The notes below the pieces were generated by a model. The model ran no database searches. It saw only the letters and a program-made list of their open reading frames with translations, and was not told where the DNA came from. A DNA stretch of 64,000 nucleotides from R-RK-3 sp963834945 (GTDB lineage: Bacteria; Pseudomonadota; Alphaproteobacteria; Rhizobiales; Rhodomicrobiaceae): positions 496,001 to 560,000 of the forward strand of contig CAWIDT010000005.1 of the NCBI GenBank assembly GCA_963834945.1, written 5' to 3'. The translations under genes and the position numbers were made by a program. The number at the start of each line of letters is the position of its first letter. Position 1 is the first letter of the stretch. Positions 59,498 to 64,000 of this stretch are shown one piece after another.

Positions 59498-61381
59498 CTA
59501 ATGCAGCCTGCCGCGCGGCCCCCGGCCCTGGCGGGGCTGGAATTCGCGGGCGTGCTCGTCGAACAGCTCGGCCAGCTTCTCCGTCATGGCGCCGCCCAAC
59601 TCCTCGGCGTCGGTGATGGTCACCGCGCGGCTGTAATAGCGCGTAACATCGTGGCCGATGCCGATGGCGATCAGCTCAACCGGCGAGCGCGTCTCGATCT
59701 CCTTGATCACCTGCCGCAGATGCCGCTCCAGATAGGAGCCCGAATTCACCGAAAGCGTCGAATCATCGACCGGCGCGCCGTCCGAAATCATCATCAGGAT
59801 GCGGCGCTGCTCCGGGCGGCCGAGCAGCCGGCTATGCGCCCAGGCCAGCGCCTCGCCGTCGATATTCTCCTTCAAAAGCCCCTCGCGCATCATCAGGCCG
59901 AGATTGCGCCGCGCCCGCCGCCAGGGCATGTCGGCGGATTTGTAGATGATGTGGCGCAGATCGTTGAGCCGCCCCGGCGCGCCCGGCTTGCCCTTGGCCA
60001 GCCATTGCTCGCGCGTCTGGCCGCCCTTCCACTGCCGGGTGGTGAAGCCGAGGATCTCCACCTTGACGCCGCAGCGCTCCAGCGTGCGGGCGAGAATATC
60101 GGCGCAGCACGCCGCCACCATGATCGGCCGCCCGCGCATCGAGCCGGAATTGTCGAGCAGCAGCGTCACCACCGTATCGCGGAAGGTGATGTCGCGCTCG
60201 GCCTTGAAGGAGAGCGGCTGATACGGGTCGGTGACGACGCGCGACAGCCGGGCGGCGTCGAGAATGCCCTCTTCCAGGTCGAAATCCCAGGCGCGGCTCT
60301 GCTGCGCCAGCAGGCGGCGCTGCAAGCGGTTGGCGAGGCGGCTTACCGCCACATGCAGATGGGTGAGCTGCTTGTCGAGAAAGCCGCGCAGCCGCTCCAA
60401 CTCGTCGGTGTCGCACAGATTTTCCGCCGCGACCGTCTCGTCGAACTGGCGGGTGAACACCTCATAGCCGAAGGCGCTCGGCGTATCGAGCACGGAGGTG
60501 TTGGGGCGGCGCGGCGGCGCCTGGCTGCGCTGCTGGTCCTCGCCGTCGCCATCCAGTTCGCCGCGATCGGAGGATTCGGTCAGCTCGGCATCTTCAGCGG
60601 CGCCGCTGCTCTGGTCGGAATCCTCGTCGGCCGAAACCGGCTTGGTTTCATGATCCTGACCGCTCTCCTCGCTGTCGCCCTGCGAGGGCTGCTCGCCCTC
60701 TTCATCCTCGCCGCCGCTGGTATCCTCATTGCCCTGAGCGTTCTCCTCAAGCAGCTCCAGCGCGGTCAGCACGTCGCGCAGCAGCCTGCCGAACGCCTCC
60801 TGGTCTTCCAGATTTTCGCTGAGCGCGTCGATCAGGCCGCTGGCGCGATCGTCGATCCAGGGCCGCCATGCCTCGACGATGGGCGCGGCGCGCTTGGGCG
60901 GCTTGGCGCCCAGCATCCGCTCGCGCACGATCAGCGCCAGGGCTTCGTCGAGCGGCGCGCTTTCCCGTTCGGCGGGGATCGCGGCGCGGCCCTCATACCG
61001 GGCTTCCATGCGCGCCGACAGATTGGCGGCGACGCCCTTCATGCGGATGGCGCCGATCGCCTCGACGCGGGCGCGCTCCACCGCCTCGAACACCGAGCGC
61101 GCCATGCCAGCCGCCGGCGCGAGCCTTGCGTGCAGCGCGTCGTCGTGGCAGGCGACCGTCAACGCCAGCGAATCCGCATGGCCGCGCAGGATCGCCAGCT
61201 CCTTTTTCGAGGGCGAGCGCGAGGGCTGCGGCAGGGTCGCCGTCTTGCCTTTCAGGCTTGGAACTTCGGTGGAATAGAGGACCTGCAACTCCTCGTCACC
61301 CGCCAGCGCGCGGGTGGCCGAGGCCAGCGCCTGCTTGAACGGCAGGCCGGGGTCGCTTTTCCTTTTCGGCGGTATTGCCAT
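59498..61381 (-). CDS. cobT: Cobaltochelatase subunit CobT
   Basis: CobT is the large AAA-associated subunit of the aerobic CobN-CobS-CobT complex that inserts cobalt into hydrogenobyrinate diamide. The 627-residue protein has an N-terminal helical part and a very acidic, low-complexity linker (about residues 215-300, Asp/Glu/Ser-rich). A C-terminal von Willebrand A domain has the metal-site motif TLLLDNSGSMRGRPIMVAAC. The frame is intact. It lies in the same direction as cobS, with a MaoC gene between. Confidence 0.95.
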   Translation of the reverse strand: MAIPPKRKSDPGLPFKQALASATRALAGDEELQVLYSTEVPSLKGKTATLPQPSRSPSKKELAILRGHADSLALTVACHDDALHARLAPAAGMARSVFEAVERARVEAIGAIRMKGVAANLSARMEARYEGRAAIPAERESAPLDEALALIVRERMLGAKPPKRAAPIVEAWRPWIDDRASGLIDALSENLEDQEAFGRLLRDVLTALELLEENAQGNEDTSGGEDEEGEQPSQGDSEESGQDHETKPVSADEDSDQSSGAAEDAELTESSDRGELDGDGEDQQRSQAPPRRPNTSVLDTPSAFGYEVFTRQFDETVAAENLCDTDELERLRGFLDKQLTHLHVAVSRLANRLQRRLLAQQSRAWDFDLEEGILDAARLSRVVTDPYQPLSFKAERDITFRDTVVTLLLDNSGSMRGRPIMVAACCADILARTLERCGVKVEILGFTTRQWKGGQTREQWLAKGKPGAPGRLNDLRHIIYKSADMPWRRARRNLGLMMREGLLKENIDGEALAWAHSRLLGRPEQRRILMMISDGAPVDDSTLSVNSGSYLERHLRQVIKEIETRSPVELIAIGIGHDVTRYYSRAVTITDAEELGGAMTEKLAELFDEHAREFQPRQGRGPRGRLH

Positions 61382-61413
61382 GGCGACTTTCGCCCTCGTC
61401 TATATAGACCGGT

Positions 61414-61863
61414 TCAATCCGAACCGATGGTTGCCGCATCCGGGGCGTTCTGATCCGGCCACACAACCGCATGCCCCTGGCAGGTCACATAAACTTTGCC
61501 CTGATCGTCGACGATGCGCCCTTCCATCGTGACGAGATTGCCCTTCAGCCCGGCATGCGGCTCGATCCCGGTCACCTTCCAGCTCAGCAAGGTCGAAGTT
61601 CCCGCCGGTATTGCCTTGAGAAAGCGGAAGTTGAAATCGAGGCCGACACCATCCCGCGTACCCGTCAGTTCCGTGGCGCCCGCAGCCATCAGCACAGCCG
61701 CCATATGCGGCCCGCTGGCGATGATGCCGCCGAACCGCGAGGCCGCCGCCTTCGCCTCATCGCGGTGATACGGATTCTCATCGCCGGCCTCCTCCGCGAA
61801 GCGCCTGATGTTTTCGCGGGTGAAAACATAGGGCCTGGAGACCTCATCGCCGATCCAAGGCAT
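61414..61863 (-). CDS. MaoC family dehydratase
   Basis: The 149-residue protein has a MaoC hot-dog domain: TRENIRRFAEEAGDENPYHR with the catalytic Asp-His surroundings, ASRFGGIIASGPHMAAVLMA, and a C-terminal part with VYVTCQGHAVVWP. It probably hydrates an enoyl-CoA or similar. It sits between cobT (32 bases) and cobS (8 bases), although its likely chemistry has no clear link to cobalamin. Confidence 0.88.
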   Translation of the reverse strand: MPWIGDEVSRPYVFTRENIRRFAEEAGDENPYHRDEAKAAASRFGGIIASGPHMAAVLMAAGATELTGTRDGVGLDFNFRFLKAIPAGTSTLLSWKVTGIEPHAGLKGNLVTMEGRIVDDQGKVYVTCQGHAVVWPDQNAPDAATIGSD

Positions 61864-61871
61864 TGGCGCTC

Positions 61872-62861
61872 TCAGCTCAGGGCGACGTTGACGGTGGAAT
61901 CGGGCAGCTCCTCGCCGAAGCAGCGCTGGTAGAATTCCGCCACCAGCCCGCGCTCCAGCTCATCGCATTTGTTGAGGAAGCTGAGGCGGAAGGCAAAGCC
62001 GACATCGCCGAAAATCTTGGCATTCTCCGCCCAGGTTATCACCGTTCGCGGGCTCATCACCGTTGACAGATCGCCATTCATGAAGGCGTTGCGGGTGAGA
62101 TCGGCGAGCCGCACCATGCTGGCGACCGCCTTACGCCCCGCATCGGTCTGATAGGGCTTCACCTTCGCCAGCACGATCTCGACTTCATCGTCATGCGGCA
62201 GATAGTTGAGCGTCACCACGATCGACCAGCGGTCCATCTGGCCCTGATTGATCTGCTGCGTGCCGTGATAGAGCCCGGACGTATCGCCCAGCCCTATGGT
62301 GTTGGTGGTGGCGAACAGCCGGAAGGCCGGATGCGGCCGGATCACCTTAGACTGGTCGAGCAGCGTCAGCCGGCCCGAAACCTCCAGCACGCGCTGGATG
62401 ACGAACATCACATCGGGACGGCCCGCATCATATTCGTCGAACACCAGCGCCGTATTCGATTGCAGCGCCCAGGGCAGGATGCCCTCGCGGAATTCGGTCA
62501 CCTGCACGCCGTTCTGAATGACGATGGCGTCCTTGCCGACCAGATCGATGCGCGACACATGGCTGTCCAGGTTGATGCGCACGCAGGGCCAGTTGAGCCG
62601 CGCCGCGACCTGCTCGATATGGGTGGATTTGCCGGTGCCGTGATAGCCCTGGATCATGACGCGCCGGTTATGGGCAAAGCCCGCGAGAATGGCCAGCGTC
62701 GTCTCGCGGTTGAACTGATAGTCGGCGTCGAAATCCGGCACATGCTCATTGGCCTGCGAGAAGGCCGGCACTTCCAGATCGCTGTCGATGCCGAAGAGCT
62801 GGCGCACAGACACCTTCATGTCGGGCAGGCCGTTCATCGTCGTTGGGCTCGTTGCAGGCAT
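61872..62861 (-). CDS. cobS: Cobaltochelatase subunit CobS
   Basis: CobS is the MoxR/AAA ATPase of the cobaltochelatase. The 329-residue protein has Walker A GYHGTGKST at residues 72-80 and Walker B ALVFDEYDAGRPDVMFVIQ. The sensor-like FRLFATTNTIGLGDTSGLY and the arginine-finger region around SPRTVITWAENAKIF follow. It works as a ring with CobT. The ATG at 62861 gives the family's usual length. Confidence 0.97.
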   Translation of the reverse strand: MPATSPTTMNGLPDMKVSVRQLFGIDSDLEVPAFSQANEHVPDFDADYQFNRETTLAILAGFAHNRRVMIQGYHGTGKSTHIEQVAARLNWPCVRINLDSHVSRIDLVGKDAIVIQNGVQVTEFREGILPWALQSNTALVFDEYDAGRPDVMFVIQRVLEVSGRLTLLDQSKVIRPHPAFRLFATTNTIGLGDTSGLYHGTQQINQGQMDRWSIVVTLNYLPHDDEVEIVLAKVKPYQTDAGRKAVASMVRLADLTRNAFMNGDLSTVMSPRTVITWAENAKIFGDVGFAFRLSFLNKCDELERGLVAEFYQRCFGEELPDSTVNVALS

Positions 62862-62947
62862 AGGGGCTTTCCAATAAGGCGCGATTACGGATGGCAGGGA
62901 GCGGCGGCGGCGCCGCGCCGGTCAGGTCTGCGAATGTTCGAGAAACG

Positions 62948-63583
62948 TCAGCAAAAGCCGGCCTGTTTGAGATAATTATAGGCCTGGATGATCTCGCGCA
63001 ACCGGTCCTCGCTACCACGGTCGCCGCCATTGCTGTCGGGGTGGTGCCGCTTGACCAGGGCCTTGAAGCGCGCCTTGATCTCGTCGGGCGCGCTATCTTC
63101 GTGCAAATCCATGGCGCGAAAGCATTTTCGCTCGGCATTGCGGATCGGGCGGCGCTCGGCGCGGTCCTCGCCCTCCGTGGCGCTCTGCCGCGCCCGCTCG
63201 AAAAAGCCGAACGGGTCATGCGTGCCGAAATCGCGCTTATAGCCGGGCATGTCCTTTTCGACTCCGGACTTAAAGCCGGTCGACGCCCAGGCATTGACGC
63301 CGGACGACCATGTCGGCCGATGCCCGGTGATCGAGGCCTTCTGGAAGGAGGCGACATCCTCGTCACTCATACCTGCGAAGTAATTGTACGATTTATTATA
63401 GTCGCGCACATGGTCGATGCAGAACAGGTGGTATTCCCCTTCCCTGCCTCTGCCCATGGGCGCGCGGTGGCACCCCGCCTTGTCGCAGCCGGGCCAGGCG
63501 CAGCCGGGCATATGCTGACGATCCAGCCGATCCCGATCCGGTTTCACCCGGATGCAATCGAAATATTTCGAATCCAGCTTCAT
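62948..63583 (-). CDS. J-domain protein
   Basis: The 211-residue protein has a C-terminal J domain: FRAMDLHEDSAPDEIKARFK, ALVKRHHPDSNGGDRGSEDR with the invariant His-Pro-Asp, and LREIIQAYNYLKQAGF. The N-terminal part has Cys and His residues (MPGCAWPGCDKAGCHRAPMG) that may bind a metal. It is a DnaK co-chaperone of a type commonly found upstream of cobS in alphaproteobacteria. Confidence 0.92.
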   Translation of the reverse strand: MKLDSKYFDCIRVKPDRDRLDRQHMPGCAWPGCDKAGCHRAPMGRGREGEYHLFCIDHVRDYNKSYNYFAGMSDEDVASFQKASITGHRPTWSSGVNAWASTGFKSGVEKDMPGYKRDFGTHDPFGFFERARQSATEGEDRAERRPIRNAERKCFRAMDLHEDSAPDEIKARFKALVKRHHPDSNGGDRGSEDRLREIIQAYNYLKQAGFC

Positions 63584-63744
63584 GCTTCGACTATTCCCAA
63601 AGGAGCATAGCGGGGCTATTTAGGGACGGCAGGCCTTAGCGCAAGATTATGCTGCTTCGCCTGCCCCGATACAAGGGTGAGGCACGCTACGCCGCCGCCG
63701 GGCGGCACGCACATAAATATTTGGTAGGATTGCGGGAAACGACA

Positions 63745-64000
63745 ATGCAGATCGAGGCCAGAATTAAGGAAAAACTGCTAAAGGCGTTTTCGCCCTTGCG
63801 CCTCGTGATCGAGAACGACTCCGCCAAACATGCCGGACATGCCGGCGCCCGGGACAGCCGCAATCCCGGCGAGACCCATTTCACCGTCACCATCGTCGCT
63901 GACGGCTTTGCCGGCCGCTCGCGCATCGACCGCCACCGCATGGTGCACGAGGCTCTGGCCGAGGAACTGGCCGGCCCGGTGCATGCGCTCGCGGTGAAGG
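63745..64000 (+). CDS. BolA family protein (partial at window edge)
   Basis: This frame runs off the right edge; 85 codons are visible. The start is ATG CAG ATC GAG, and the protein begins MQIEARIKEKLLKAFSPLRL. It continues with VIENDSAKHAGHAGARDSRN, PGETHFTVTIVADGFAGRSR and IDRHRMVHEALAEELAGPVH. These are the BolA1-type features, with the conserved His-Ala-Gly-His-Ala. It is divergent from the J-domain gene and is a second BolA beside the IbaG-type one at 358. Confidence 0.92.
   Translation, partial: MQIEARIKEKLLKAFSPLRLVIENDSAKHAGHAGARDSRNPGETHFTVTIVADGFAGRSRIDRHRMVHEALAEELAGPVHALAVK

Noticed and set aside
59501..61453. 650-codon open frame on the plus strand opposite cobT
   Set aside because: It is a shadow of cobT. 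The minus strand has the von Willebrand domain and acidic linker.

Overview
The window looks like chromosomal DNA of a high-GC alphaproteobacterium, most likely of the Rhizobiales/Hyphomicrobiales type. The evidence is the cobS/cobT aerobic cobaltochelatase genes next to a J-domain gene and a BolA gene, an alphaproteobacterial F1-ATPase inhibitor (zeta/DUF1476), a TTAA-N7-TTAA (CtrA-type) site, nuo genes in proteobacterial order, and a family of short palindromic intergenic repeats. The genus cannot be named from the sequence alone. No rRNA, tRNA, CRISPR array, transposase or phage gene was seen.

Layout. 0.3-9.3 kb: purine biosynthesis (purB, purC, purS, purQ, purL) with bolA, the ATPase inhibitor, an HpcH/HpaI aldolase and an AAC(3)-like acetyltransferase. 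9.4-13.9 kb: a DUF2171 protein, a class I glutamine amidotransferase-like hydrolase, and an EmrAB-type drug efflux pair behind a MarR regulator. 14.1-18.9 kb: a YhaO/YhaN-type nuclease-ATPase pair. 19-25 kb: a glutathione S-transferase, a repeat-rich gap, then nuoABC-X-Y-nuoD, with two unrelated genes inserted and nuoE onward absent. 25-33.8 kb: single enzymes (GNAT-nitrilase fusion, SDR, beta-lactamase-like hydrolase, GST/HxlR divergent pair) and a YCII/ECF sigma pair. 33.8-38.9 kb: a LacI-controlled sugar ABC importer. 38.9-44.8 kb: a lytic transglycosylase and a nucleotide-sugar cassette (C-methyltransferase, nucleotidyltransferase, PIG-L deacetylase, class III aminotransferase). 44.9-57.7 kb: an accessory region of low gene density with an orphan TRAP binding protein, a secreted lipase-like protein, and a hybrid histidine kinase bracketed by a ~430-bp direct duplication. 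This region continues with a putative winged-helix protein followed by a dual-ATPase HerA/DptH-like protein, an AT-rich channel-like membrane protein, and a Phd/YefM-PemK-like toxin-antitoxin pair. 57.8-64 kb: carbonic anhydrase, DUF1499, cobT, MaoC, cobS, a J-domain protein and a second bolA that runs off the end.

Two points stand out. First, sixteen genes or gene ends show a frame break, and every one is a +1 shift in the coding direction on either strand. Ten fall between 36.8 and 43.7 kb. This is best explained by single-base insertion errors in the assembly, so the broken genes are probably intact in the organism. Second, the 49-57 kb segment (winged-helix protein, dual ATPase, channel-like protein, toxin-antitoxin pair, long direct repeat) has the makings of an undescribed defence or mobile-element module. 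That function is inference only.
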